Positions 17,604 through 26,648 of a stretch of 41,232 nt of DNA are shown one piece after another. Positions within the stretch are counted from its first letter, which is position 1. Each line of letters opens with the position of its first letter. Source of the stretch: Caldifarciminota bacterium (GTDB lineage: Bacteria > Hydrothermota > Tepidihabitantia > Tepidihabitantales > DTDR01); NCBI GenBank assembly GCA_025060715.1, contig JANXBG010000005.1, positions 1 through 41,232 on the forward strand, read 5' to 3'. Made by a program: the position numbers and the translations under genes. The notes under the pieces were generated by a model. It saw only the letters and a program-made list of their open reading frames with translations, made no database searches and was not told where the DNA came from.

Positions 17604-19454
17604 ATGATTAAAGATTGGCGTAAAAGGTTAATAAAACCAGAAGAAGCAATAAAGGCGATAAAATCGGGTAATAGAGTTTTTATTGGTTCTGCTTGCGCCA
17701 CTCCCCAGAGTTTAGTCCGAGTGTTAGCCCAGTTGCCAGCTGAGGATGTTGAGATTGTTCATATTTTAACCTTAGGAATTGCTCCTTATGCCCATGATGA
17801 ATTAACTAAAAGATTTCGTGCCAATGCTTTTTTCATTAGCACCAATGTTCGGAAAGCTGTTTGGGAAGGAAAGGCGGATTATACACCAATATTTCTTTCC
17901 GAAATACCCAAGCTTTTTAAAAGTGGGAGAATCCCGATAGACGTAGCTCTGTTTCAAGTATCTCCTCCTGACGAACATGGTTATTGTAGTTTTGGTATTT
18001 CAGTAGATATTACTAAACCAGCAGCTGAATGTGCAAAGATTAGAATTGCCGAAATCAATCCTAACATGCCAAGAACCTTTGGTAATTCTTTTATCCATAT
18101 TGATGACATTGATTACCTTGTTTATTCCGAAGAACCAATAATCGAATACAGGGTTGCGGCACCACCCGAAATTGTAAAAAGAATTGCTAAAAATGTTGCT
18201 GATTTAATAGAAGATGGTTCAACTATTCAAGTTGGTTACGGTGGTGTCCCTAACGCAATATTAGAGTTTCTTAAGGATAAAAAAGATTTAGGAGTTCATA
18301 CCGAGGTTTTTTCGGATACTTTAATTGAACTTATCGAAGCTAAGGTAATTACTAATAGACGAAAAACTTTACATCCGGGAAAAGTAATTGCTTCTTTTGC
18401 TATGGGAACAAAAAGACTTTATGATTATTTACACAATAATCCATTTTTTGAATTTTATCCTGTTGATTACACTAATGATCCATTTATTATTGCTCAAAAC
18501 GAAAAGATGGTAGCAATAAATTCAGCACTAGAAATTGATTTAACTGGTCAAGTATGTGCTGATTCAATTGGCTATCGTTTTTATTCAGGTTTCGGCGGCC
18601 AACTGGATTTTATCCGAGGCGCAGCACGGGCGAAAGATGGAAAACCTATTATTGTTTTACCTTCTACCCGGGAAGGAGGAGCAAAATCGAGGATTGTTCC
18701 TTTTTTATCCGAGGGTGCGGGTGTGGTTACTACTCGGGCAGACATTCATTACGTAGTAACTGAATGGGGTACGGCTTATCTTCACGGAAAAAGTATTAGA
18801 GAAAGAGCATTAGCTTTAATTTCAATTGCCCATCCTAAATTTAGAAGTGAATTATTAAAAAAAGCAAAAGAATTAAATTATGTTTATCAAGACCAGCCAG
18901 AAATATCGTTAACTCAAGCTCGCTATCCGGAGGAACTAGAAAGCTGGGGAGAGACAAAGACAGGTTTAAAAATTTTTTTCCGTCCAATAAAACCCACTGA
19001 CGAGCCTTTGATGCGAGAACTTTTTTATTCTTTTTCTAAGGAAACTATTTATTATCGTTTCTTCTCTTATCTGACTGCAATGCCTCACGAAAAATTAAAG
19101 AAATTTGTGAATATTGATTACGAAAAAGAGTTAGCGATTTTAGCAGTTCAAAAAAAAGCTGGTGAAGAGAGGATACTAGGGGTAGCTCGTTATATTGTAG
19201 ATACTGCCACTAATTTTGCAGAATTTGCTATCGTGGTTGCTGATGAATGGCAAAATAAAGGAATAGGAACTGCTTTATTTGAATATGCAATTCGAATTGC
19301 CAAAATGAAAGGAATAAAAGGTTTTATTGGTTATGTATTGGACACTAATGTTCGGGCTTACCGTTTATTCTACAAGATGGGCTATCCAGTGAGAGCAAAA
19401 TGGGAAGAAGGGGTATACACTTTGATAATGGAATTTAGTGAAAAGAAAGAATGA
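17604..19454 (+). CDS. Acetyl-CoA hydrolase/transferase family protein fused to GNAT acetyltransferase
   Basis: Residues 1-440 form a class I CoA-transferase of the acetyl-CoA hydrolase/4-hydroxybutyrate CoA-transferase family. Visible blocks are GYGGVPNAI, HTEVFSD (candidate catalytic Glu234), GFGGQLDFIRGA and a VTEWGTAYLHGKS C-terminal signature. Residues 455-613 add a GNAT N-acetyltransferase with the acetyl-CoA-binding loop QNKGIGTALFEYA (550-562). The next gene, an ADP-forming acyl-CoA synthetase, starts inside this stop codon (ATGA), so both act on the same CoA thioesters. One could move CoA between acids and the other conserve energy as ATP. The GNAT part could acetylate the synthetase; that is inference. 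Physiological substrate cannot be told from sequence. Confidence 0.9.
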   Translation: MIKDWRKRLIKPEEAIKAIKSGNRVFIGSACATPQSLVRVLAQLPAEDVEIVHILTLGIAPYAHDELTKRFRANAFFISTNVRKAVWEGKADYTPIFLSEIPKLFKSGRIPIDVALFQVSPPDEHGYCSFGISVDITKPAAECAKIRIAEINPNMPRTFGNSFIHIDDIDYLVYSEEPIIEYRVAAPPEIVKRIAKNVADLIEDGSTIQVGYGGVPNAILEFLKDKKDLGVHTEVFSDTLIELIEAKVITNRRKTLHPGKVIASFAMGTKRLYDYLHNNPFFEFYPVDYTNDPFIIAQNEKMVAINSALEIDLTGQVCADSIGYRFYSGFGGQLDFIRGAARAKDGKPIIVLPSTREGGAKSRIVPFLSEGAGVVTTRADIHYVVTEWGTAYLHGKSIRERALALISIAHPKFRSELLKKAKELNYVYQDQPEISLTQARYPEELESWGETKTGLKIFFRPIKPTDEPLMRELFYSFSKETIYYRFFSYLTAMPHEKLKKFVNIDYEKELAILAVQKKAGEERILGVARYIVDTATNFAEFAIVVADEWQNKGIGTALFEYAIRIAKMKGIKGFIGYVLDTNVRAYRLFYKMGYPVRAKWEEGVYTLIMEFSEKKE

Positions 19455-21568
19455 GAGAAAATTTAAAATATATCTTTAATCCCCGGTCAATCGCAGTAAT
19501 TGGTGCTTCTACTACTCCAGGAAGTGCTGGACAAGTTACTTTTGCTAATATTCTTCTTAATGGTTATCAAGGTGTTGTTTACCCCGTTAATATAAAAGCA
19601 AATAGTGTGATGGGAGTAAAAGCATATTTTTCTATTTTAGATATTCCTGACGAAATTGATTTGGCGATTATTATTGTGCCAGCAATTTTTGTTCCGGAAG
19701 TAATAGAAGAGTGTGGTCAGAAAAAAACCAAAGGAGTAGTAGTAATTAGCGCAGGTTTTAAAGAAATTGGTGAAAGAGGAGCGGTGTTAGAAAAGAGAAT
19801 AAAAGAAATAGTAGAAAAATACGATATTGCTTTAATTGGTCCTAATTGTGTAGGAATTATTAATACTGACCCAAAAATAAGATTAAACGCTACTTTTGGC
19901 CGGGTAATGCCAAAAGAAGGAAATATTGCTTTTGTTACTCAGAGTGGTGCTGTAGGGTTAACCGCATTAGAATACGCCCAAGCCGAAGATATTGGTCTTT
20001 CAAAATTTATTTCTATTGGTAATAAGGCAGATGTAAATGAAAATGATTTATTGGAATATTTAATGGAAGATGAGCAGACAAAAGTTATCCTTTTATATTT
20101 AGAAGATTTAGTAAAACCTTCAAAATTTTTAGAAATTGCTCGTAAAGTTACCGAAGAAGCAAAGAAGCCGATATTAGCAATAAAATCGGGAAGAACTTTA
20201 GAGGGAGCAAAAGCAGCAGCAACTCATACTGGTGCGTTAGCTGGTTCCGATGAAGCCTACGATGCTTTTTTCCGACAATGTGGTATTATTCGGGTGGAAA
20301 CAGTTAATGAGCTTTTTGATTACGCAAAAGCTTTTTCGGGGCAACCTTTACCTCAGGGTCGGAGAGTAGCAATTATTACTAATGCTGGTGGAATGGGAAT
20401 TATGGCTACGGATGCGAGTATCCGTAATGGATTAAAATTAGCTTCTTTTTCAGAAAAGACCAAAGAAAAATTGAAATTAATTTTACCACCCACTGCTAAT
20501 GTAAATAATCCAGTAGATGTAATCGGTGATTCTGATGAAAAACGATATTCCGAAGCATTAAAAATTATTTTAGAAGAGGACGAAGTTGATGCGGTAATTG
20601 CTATTTGGACGCCTACCCAAATAGTTGAAACTACGGTTGTTGCTAATAAAGTAATAGAAGTAGCAGCAAAATACTCTAAACCAATAATGGGTTGTTTGCT
20701 TTCTTTACAAAATGCTTCCGAAGTAATAAGAATTCTTGGGCAGGTAAAAATACCTTATTATCCAATTCCTGAAATTGCCGCAAAGGCATTGAGCTTAATG
20801 AGTTATTTTAATGAGTGGACAAAAAAAAGAATTACGCCAGTAAAAATATTTGAGGATGTTGATAAAGAAAAAGTTTTTTCCATTATTGAAAAAATAAAAC
20901 AAAGAAATCCTCCAATTATTTTAGAACCGGAAGGATACGAAATTCTTTCTGCCTACAAAATTCCAGTTTTACCTTTTATTTTAGTTAAAAATGAAAAAGA
21001 AGCAACAACTAAAATAGGAGAAATTGGTTATCCTTGCGTTTTAAAAATTGTTTCACCAGATATTCTTCACAAAACTGATTTTGGTGGTGTGATGTTAAAT
21101 ATTAAAAATGAAGAAGAATTAAAAATTAAATTTCAAGAGCTTTTAACAAATGTTAAAAATAAACTTCCAAATGCTCGAATTGAGGGTGTTTTAATCCAAC
21201 CGATGGTTTCTGAGGGAATTGAAACGATAGTTGGTATTAAAAGGGATCCCCAATTTGGTCCCTTAATAATGTTTGGAATTGGAGGAATTTATGTAGAAGT
21301 ATTTCGGGATGTTTCTTTCCGAGTTTGTCCAATTAGGGAATCTTCAGCCCGGCGAATGATTGAAGAAATTAAAGGTTACAAATTACTCCAAGGTTTTCGG
21401 GGAAAGCCTCCGGTTGATATAGAAAAGATTGTAGAAACCCTTCAACGGCTCTCTCAATTAGCAATAGATTTTCCTTGTTTTTTAGAAATTGATATCAATC
21501 CTTTTATAGTTTTTGAGAAAAGTGCTTGTGCCCTTGACGCCCGTTTTGTATATAGTGATAGGAAATAA
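19451..21568 (+). CDS. ADP-forming acetate/acyl-CoA synthetase (fused alpha-beta)
   Basis: The 705-residue enzyme interconverts an acyl-CoA, ADP and phosphate with the free acid, CoA and ATP, a substrate-level phosphorylation step in fermenters. The order is a CoA-binding Rossmann domain (1-135, SIAVIGAS), two succinyl-CoA-ligase-like domains (about 150-455) with the phosphorylatable His259 in THTGALAG, and an ATP-grasp domain (about 480-705; ILHKTDFGGVML, RDPQFGPLIMFGIGG). Fusion of alpha and beta chains in this order is common in bacteria and some archaea. It overlaps the CoA-transferase by 4 nt, forming a two-gene CoA/ATP module. Acid specificity is not predictable by eye. Confidence 0.93.
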   Translation: MRENLKYIFNPRSIAVIGASTTPGSAGQVTFANILLNGYQGVVYPVNIKANSVMGVKAYFSILDIPDEIDLAIIIVPAIFVPEVIEECGQKKTKGVVVISAGFKEIGERGAVLEKRIKEIVEKYDIALIGPNCVGIINTDPKIRLNATFGRVMPKEGNIAFVTQSGAVGLTALEYAQAEDIGLSKFISIGNKADVNENDLLEYLMEDEQTKVILLYLEDLVKPSKFLEIARKVTEEAKKPILAIKSGRTLEGAKAAATHTGALAGSDEAYDAFFRQCGIIRVETVNELFDYAKAFSGQPLPQGRRVAIITNAGGMGIMATDASIRNGLKLASFSEKTKEKLKLILPPTANVNNPVDVIGDSDEKRYSEALKIILEEDEVDAVIAIWTPTQIVETTVVANKVIEVAAKYSKPIMGCLLSLQNASEVIRILGQVKIPYYPIPEIAAKALSLMSYFNEWTKKRITPVKIFEDVDKEKVFSIIEKIKQRNPPIILEPEGYEILSAYKIPVLPFILVKNEKEATTKIGEIGYPCVLKIVSPDILHKTDFGGVMLNIKNEEELKIKFQELLTNVKNKLPNARIEGVLIQPMVSEGIETIVGIKRDPQFGPLIMFGIGGIYVEVFRDVSFRVCPIRESSARRMIEEIKGYKLLQGFRGKPPVDIEKIVETLQRLSQLAIDFPCFLEIDINPFIVFEKSACALDARFVYSDRK

Positions 21569-22227
21569 CTTAAAAAGGCATTTAGGTTAATTGAACTACT
21601 AACGGAGAGTATTACAAATTTAAAAATAATCAAAAGAATAGTTTTTATTTGCTAATATTCTTATCAGATTGGTAATCGTATTTTGATACTTCGATAAATC
21701 TTTTTTATAATTTTTTAACTTTTTCTTCTCCATTTTTAAAGCTGCCTAAGATTTTATATTTTTTCTTCTGTCTTACGCATTTACTTTTGTTATTGAAGAA
21801 ATTTAAAATTATATTAATCTATTCGCCTTCGCTTATTTTCAGAAAGGACTTCAAGAGAAACCAACTTAAATAATAAGAGAGAACTCTCCTTTAATGAATT
21901 AAAAAGGTATATAGTTAAAAATTTATCAAAAACTCTAAGAAAATTATCTAATAGGAACTAGGAGTCAATGTTTAAGGGAGAAAGACAAAATGAAAAGTGA
22001 GGTAATAATTGGATATGAGGAAGGTTATATATGTAAGTTATAGACAGTTAAAGACGTATATAGGTGCGGGGACATTCCTATGACTATATGATAATTGGTT
22101 AAAAGTTAATATAAAAAGAGGTAGCAAAAGAATAATAAGGATAATTTTATTAGTTGGTATCAACCTAAAAGTATTACAATTTCTTTTTATTTTAATAATC
22201 ATATCTTAATACTTCTACTTTGCTTTA
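21569..22227. other. Long gap, no intact gene; possibly decayed sequence
   Basis: About 660 bp separate the synthetase stop from the next promoter. No frame longer than a few dozen codons survives on either strand. The middle (about 21780-22130) is slightly less AT-rich and has several short interrupted frames on the plus strand (e.g. near 21850-21950 and 22015-22080). That is the look of a decayed gene or mobile-element remnant, but I could not identify it. A segment near 21836-21885 resembles one at 39264-39310. Confidence 0.4.
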
Positions 22228-22255
22228 TTGACATTTCATATGAATTTGTTATATT
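22228..22255 (+). promoter_or_regulatory. Promoter of the Bor-like lipoprotein gene
   Basis: A perfect TTGACA (22228-22233) and TATATT (22250-22255) are 16 bp apart. They are followed by AAAAAGGAGGAAGT directly before the ATG at 22284. Confidence 0.7.
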
Positions 22256-22283
22256 ATAAAGTTATACTTAAAAAGGAGGAAGT

Positions 22284-22634
22284 ATGAAAAAGACATTACT
22301 TCTTTCCTTAATTGGTTTATTTTTAATAACAATCTTTTCTGGTTGTGCTACTGTGATTGTAAGTGCACCACATGGAGAAAAAATATCTCTTCTCAGTGAG
22401 ACAGATTTAGCGACTTTCAAAACTACTAAAAAAGTTTGGTATGCTCTTTGGGGATTAGTCCCCCTAACTAATAATTCTACCGCGCCGGTTATTCAGCAAT
22501 ATAATCTTGAATCTGTAAGAGTTAAGACTAAATATGATGTGGTTGATTATCTTATTGGTGTTTTTTTAAATGGTATTATTCCAACTACTATAATGACTAA
22601 AACTGTTGAAATCGAAGGAAATCCTAGAAAATAG
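22284..22634 (+). CDS. Bor-like small lipoprotein
   Basis: This 116-residue protein carries a clear lipoprotein signal ending in LITIFSGC (Cys21). The mature part resembles the Bor family of small surface lipoproteins: VWYALWGLVPLTN, then VRVKTKYDVVDYLIGVFLNGIIP and TKTVEIEG. Bor proteins are exposed outer-membrane lipoproteins, with serum resistance reported for the lambda version. Function in free-living bacteria is not established. It has its own strong promoter and ribosome binding site. A GC-rich hairpin follows, then the serpin gene. Confidence 0.7.
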   Translation: MKKTLLLSLIGLFLITIFSGCATVIVSAPHGEKISLLSETDLATFKTTKKVWYALWGLVPLTNNSTAPVIQQYNLESVRVKTKYDVVDYLIGVFLNGIIPTTIMTKTVEIEGNPRK

Positions 22635-22649
22635 TTTCAATAACAAAAG

Positions 22650-22671
22650 GGGGAGGGGAAATCCCCGCCCC
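22650..22671 (+). terminator. GC-rich hairpin between Bor-like lipoprotein and serpin
   Basis: GGGG-A-GGGG, loop AAAT, CCCC-G-CCCC pairs as two 4-bp GC blocks around one mismatch, followed by TAATATTTTAATTTTAT. In a genome this AT-rich it stands out sharply. It could be an intrinsic terminator or attenuator. The serpin ATG is only 18 nt beyond, and no separate serpin promoter of good quality is seen. Confidence 0.55.
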
Positions 22672-22689
22672 TAATATTTTAATTTTATA

Positions 22690-23823
22690 ATGTCTTTAAT
22701 AATTTTTATTTTTCTTTTAAATTTTTCTAATGCTAATAATCAATTTGGTTTAAAGGTTTTTCAATCTTTAATAAAAGAGAAACAGGTTAATACTTTTATC
22801 TCTCCTTTTAGTATTTTTGAAGCCCTATTAATGACTTATAATGGTGCTAATGGAAAGACAGCAGAAGCCTTTAAGAAATCATTATTTTTAGAAGATTTGA
22901 AACTTGATAGTGTTAATAGAATTAATAAAAAGATTTTAAAAAGTTTTAGAAAAGAAAAAGGTAATGAATTGAAAGCTGCTAATGCACTATTTGCTAAAAA
23001 AGAGGTTAAGTTTAAAAAGGAATTTTTTAAGATAAATAAAGATTATTATGATGCTGAGATTAAAAGTTTAGATTTTAATAATCCAAAAACTTTAAGAATA
23101 ATTAATGACTGGGTTAAAAAGAAAACCAAAGGGAAAATAGAAAAGATAATTGACTTAATAAATCCAATGGCAGTTTTATACTTAATAAATGCGATTTATT
23201 TTAAAGGGTTATGGGAAGAGAAATTTGATAAGAAAAATAATTTTGAAGGTGATTTTAATTTAGTTAATGGAAGAAAAAAGAAAGTTATATATATGAGAAA
23301 AGAAGGAGATTTCTTATATTATGAAAATGAGAAATTACAAGCAATTTATCTTCCCTATCTTTCCAAGAAATTTGGTTTTTATATCTTTTTACCAAAGGAA
23401 AGATATTCTCTTAGCCAATTTGTTAATGACTTAAATTATCAAGATTTAAAAAATTATTTAAATTCTTTTTCTAAAAAAGAAGGGGAGATAATTTTACCAA
23501 AGTTTAAAATTGAATATGAGAAAAGTTTAAATGAGGTTTTAAAAGAACTTAATTTAAGTATCGCTTTTCATCCTTATGAAGCAGATTTTTCTAAAATGGC
23601 TGATGTAAAACCTCAAAATTTGTTTATCTCGGAAGTAAAACATAAGAGTTATATTGAAGTAACAGAAGAAGGAACTGAGGCAGCAGCAGTCACTTCGGTG
23701 GAAGTTTCTTTGACGGCAATAAGAGAAAGATTTAAAATGATATGTGATAGACCCTTTTTATTTTTGATTACTGAAAGAGAGAATAATTTGATACTTTTTA
23801 TTGGTGCTCTCTTTGAACCTTAA
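22690..23823 (+). CDS. Serpin-family protease inhibitor, secreted
   Basis: Serpins trap serine or cysteine proteases by a suicide loop insertion. The 377-residue product has a signal (about 1-15) and full serpin length. Shutter and breach motifs are visible: NTFISPFSIFEALLMTYNGA, LINAIYFKGLWEEKF and DRPFLFLI. The hinge EEGTEAAAVTSVEV (326-339) has the small residues required for loop insertion, so it should be inhibitory. Counting from P17 = Glu326, P1-P1' falls at Thr342-Ala343. That would suit a subtilisin- or elastase-like target. It sits 18 nt after a hairpin and converges with the lipoprotein gene on the other strand, with a 4-nt overlap of stops. Confidence 0.95.
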   Translation: MSLIIFIFLLNFSNANNQFGLKVFQSLIKEKQVNTFISPFSIFEALLMTYNGANGKTAEAFKKSLFLEDLKLDSVNRINKKILKSFRKEKGNELKAANALFAKKEVKFKKEFFKINKDYYDAEIKSLDFNNPKTLRIINDWVKKKTKGKIEKIIDLINPMAVLYLINAIYFKGLWEEKFDKKNNFEGDFNLVNGRKKKVIYMRKEGDFLYYENEKLQAIYLPYLSKKFGFYIFLPKERYSLSQFVNDLNYQDLKNYLNSFSKKEGEIILPKFKIEYEKSLNEVLKELNLSIAFHPYEADFSKMADVKPQNLFISEVKHKSYIEVTEEGTEAAAVTSVEVSLTAIRERFKMICDRPFLFLITERENNLILFIGALFEP

Positions 23824-25031
23824 AAACTTATTTGGTAGATCAATATCCCTTCATCCCTTGTGCCAACATAAACTTGGTAATTTTTATCAACAAAGATTGT
23901 CCGACAATCATTAAATTTTATTTCCGATAATATTTTTAAATATTCAGGTTCCTTTACTATTTTATAAACCTTTAAACCACCCGAACCGCAAGCAGCAAAC
24001 AATAAAGAATCTTTTAAAAATAATTTTTTACAATAACCATTTATTGGTATCTCTTTTTTAAAGATTGGATTATTAGGATTTTTTATATCAATAATACTTA
24101 TTCCTCTACCATCAGCGACAAATAATAAAGAATCGTTACCAACCAAATCACGGGCATTATTAGGAGTGTCAATTTTGGAAAGGAAAGTAATACTATCGGT
24201 CAACTGATATATATATATACCTTCTTGTTCACAGGCAAGAAAGATAAGATTATTTAAAGTATAACAACCTCTTAAAGAAGAGGGAAAATAGAGTTGACTG
24301 ATTAGATACAAAAAAAGGGTATCTTTTACATTTGTTACTAAGAATTGTTTATCGGCAGCAATTATCACAATTGTATCATTTAGAATACTTAAATCATAAC
24401 CATAAGCAATGGGCCAAGAAAGAGAAGTTATTTCATAAATTGTGTCGGGTAAAAGGTTTAAATTTAAAATACTTATTTCTTTTTCACCATAGGCTAAATA
24501 AAGAAGATTTCTCAAAGTATCAATAGCAAGGGCATAAAGAATATTTCTGCCATCAGAGAAAAAATTAATTTTACCCTTTTCGTCAAAAATCTCTAAACCC
24601 ACTTGACCACCGGCAACAAAAAGGAAATTTTTATAAAAAGAGATATCATTAGGATAACCTTCAGTTTTAAAAGATTTTAGAAAATTTAAAAATTTAATTT
24701 TAAAACTTCTTATTTCACTCCAATCAGAATAAAAAGAATCTTTATCTAAATATCTTACTTTAAAATAATAAACCCCTTCTTTTAATCCTTCTAAAATCAA
24801 AAAATTTTCAGAAATTATTTTATCAATTATTGGTGTTTTAAAAGTATTAGTGTCATCTAACATAAAATGGTAATTGATTGCTTCATCAATTTTTTCCCAT
24901 TCAAAGATAATTTGAGAAAAGGGTGAAAAGGTTTCGTTAAAAGAGGGTTTTAAAATTTTTGGTCCTTCTTTTTCTTTTAAAGGATAACGGCAGAAAAGAA
25001 GGATAAGAAAGAAAAGATAGATTTTTTTCAT
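23820..25031 (-). CDS. LVIVD-repeat lipoprotein
   Basis: This 403-residue protein has a lipoprotein signal (MKKIYLFFLILLFC, Cys14). A fibronectin-III-like domain (about 28-110; INYHFMLDDTNTF, GVYYFKVRYLD) follows. Then come about six LVIVD/propeller repeats (GLEIFDEKG, GIYIYQLTD, GISIIDIKNPNNP, GLKVYKIV, GILIYQISF). Such proteins are surface or periplasmic propellers thought to bind other molecules. It is the last gene of the poly-gamma-glutamate operon, starting 4 nt inside the barrel-like gene. Being anchored by lipid next to an outer-membrane protein, it may be an assembly or surface partner; that is inference. Confidence 0.75.
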   Translation of the reverse strand: MKKIYLFFLILLFCRYPLKEKEGPKILKPSFNETFSPFSQIIFEWEKIDEAINYHFMLDDTNTFKTPIIDKIISENFLILEGLKEGVYYFKVRYLDKDSFYSDWSEIRSFKIKFLNFLKSFKTEGYPNDISFYKNFLFVAGGQVGLEIFDEKGKINFFSDGRNILYALAIDTLRNLLYLAYGEKEISILNLNLLPDTIYEITSLSWPIAYGYDLSILNDTIVIIAADKQFLVTNVKDTLFLYLISQLYFPSSLRGCYTLNNLIFLACEQEGIYIYQLTDSITFLSKIDTPNNARDLVGNDSLLFVADGRGISIIDIKNPNNPIFKKEIPINGYCKKLFLKDSLLFAACGSGGLKVYKIVKEPEYLKILSEIKFNDCRTIFVDKNYQVYVGTRDEGILIYQISF

Positions 25032-25951
25032 AATTTACCTCCTTTCACCAATTTTAAAAAGATAATATTTTTTTGGTAATTTTTAATATCTTCAAATTCT
25101 TCTTTATAAGGAATTTGGCAGATTCTCTTTTCAAAATTGTAACCAAAGATAATTGATAAAGTTCTTTTAAACTTTATTGGTATTTGAAAAGAAAGAGAAT
25201 AAAGATAATCAATCCGATTTTTATGGGTTAAATCAATCTTTGTTAAATAATCTCTCCTTTTAATTCCGAAAATTAATATTAGGTCAAAAATTTCTCCCCG
25301 TCTTCTTATTTTTATTTCGTTACCAATTTGAAAATAGGAAATATCGGGTTCTTTTTCTTTTAATTTATTAATCAGCCAATTTCTGGTTAGAGTTAGATTA
25401 TTGATTATTTGATAATTTATTTTAATATCTTTTTTATATTTTAAAATTGTGGAAAAAGAGTTGGCGTTATAATATTTAAAATCTTCATTATATAAATCAA
25501 TTTCATTTTTTATTCCAATAAGAAAATTTTCTAAATCAATTTTTAGAGATATTGAATGTTCAGTATAAATACAAGGTTTTTGATAAAAATTGCGAAGATA
25601 ATAATTAGGCAAAAAAGAATAAATAAGATTGATTTTAGAAAACTTTATTGATGTTTGATATTCCTGATAGCTTTTTTTACGATTTTGTAAAAAACCTTTA
25701 TATTCTGTCTGTAAAGAAAGAGAGAAAGCCGTTTTATAAAAATTTAACTTTAAACCAAAAGCAGTGATTAAATCATCAGCAGTTTTGTAATCTTTATCTT
25801 TTTCTCCTTTGAGAAATAAATCTAAATCTTTTTGAGAAAATTTAAAAATATTATCATCATAAATAAAGACCTGTTGAAATTCAAAAGAATTGGCAAAGAT
25901 TAAATTGATTAATAAAAAAATAATTAAAGATTTAAAATTTTCTTTTTTCAT
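25028..25951 (-). CDS. Probable outer-membrane beta-barrel protein in the Pgs operon
   Basis: This 307-residue product has a signal (about 1-21, ending NLIFANS). About 14-16 amphipathic strands with aromatic ends and charged turns follow (FSLSLQTEYKGFL, INLIYSFLPNYYL, HSISLKIDLENFLIGIKNEI). The shape is that of an outer-membrane barrel, though the final residues (LKLVKGGKL) lack the usual terminal Phe. It overlaps the upstream gene by 20 nt and the downstream lipoprotein by 4. Its position after pgsB-pgsC-pgsW suggests a role in passing or holding the polymer at the outer membrane. No family recognised. Confidence 0.6.
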   Translation of the reverse strand: MKKENFKSLIIFLLINLIFANSFEFQQVFIYDDNIFKFSQKDLDLFLKGEKDKDYKTADDLITAFGLKLNFYKTAFSLSLQTEYKGFLQNRKKSYQEYQTSIKFSKINLIYSFLPNYYLRNFYQKPCIYTEHSISLKIDLENFLIGIKNEIDLYNEDFKYYNANSFSTILKYKKDIKINYQIINNLTLTRNWLINKLKEKEPDISYFQIGNEIKIRRRGEIFDLILIFGIKRRDYLTKIDLTHKNRIDYLYSLSFQIPIKFKRTLSIIFGYNFEKRICQIPYKEEFEDIKNYQKNIIFLKLVKGGKL

Positions 25952-26648
25952 AAATTTTAATTTTATTTATTTTTTCATAAGGTTTAATATCAATTAAAAT
26001 TTCTGTCTCCTTCTCATCAATATTTAAAAAAACTTTTTTACTTGTATCTGTTAAGATTGTTTCATTATTTTTCATTATGCAATAAGTAATTGGTATCTTT
26101 TCTTTTGTTAAAAAGCGGATTTGAAATTGATTAGGACCATTAAGTTTTATTTTTATTGGAGTAGTATCAATTTGGGAAATAACTTTTATCTCTCTGAATT
26201 CGCTTGGTTTTTTTAACTCCAATCTTACTGCCACTGTCTCTCTTTTGGCATCAAAAAGAAATAATTGATATTCCTGAATTCCCGAAGGAACTTCAAAATT
26301 TATTGAACGCCATCTTCCATAATATCTTCTATTTTTATCAAAGGTTTGTTTAGAAATTTGAGTGGTAAAATGGTAAATATATTCTTTGTCATCAGTTTTT
26401 AAAAGGATTTTATAACTGCCGGTATTTTTAAATTCGGGATGGTCTAAAGGTAAAAATAGAAGGCGGGTGTAAATCTTTAAAACCTTTGGGCCTTTTACTT
26501 TGATTTTAATTGGTGTATCTTTTGTTAAAAGATAATACTCTTCTTCTATTGGTTTTAAAACCCGAAGCTTAACAGTTGGTGTCTTTTTTACCTCTAAAGT
26601 TTCGGCAGAAATAAAAAGAAAAATTAAAAATATTAAAAATTTCTTCAT
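25932..26648 (-). CDS. Periplasmic beta-rich protein in the Pgs operon
   Basis: This 238-residue protein has a signal peptide (about 1-16, ending FISAETLE). Two Ig-like beta domains follow, each carrying the phrase PIKIKVKGPKVLKIYTR or PIKIKLNGPNQFQIRFLT, so it looks like an internal duplication. Thr-Lys-Asp-Thr and Gln-Ile-Asp-Thr segments precede each copy. It is likely periplasmic. Overlaps of 4 nt (upstream) and 20 nt (downstream) place it firmly in the operon between the PgsW-like protein and the barrel. Function unknown. Confidence 0.65.
   Translation of the reverse strand: MKKFLIFLIFLFISAETLEVKKTPTVKLRVLKPIEEEYYLLTKDTPIKIKVKGPKVLKIYTRLLFLPLDHPEFKNTGSYKILLKTDDKEYIYHFTTQISKQTFDKNRRYYGRWRSINFEVPSGIQEYQLFLFDAKRETVAVRLELKKPSEFREIKVISQIDTTPIKIKLNGPNQFQIRFLTKEKIPITYCIMKNNETILTDTSKKVFLNIDEKETEILIDIKPYEKINKIKIYEKRKF

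Noticed and set aside
22015-22209. 64-codon frame with an in-frame TGA (22081-22083), a possible selenoprotein given the tRNA-Sec.
   Set aside because: It has no good ribosome binding site, no stem-loop that I can see just after the TGA, a low-complexity hydrophobic end, and no resemblance to a redox protein.
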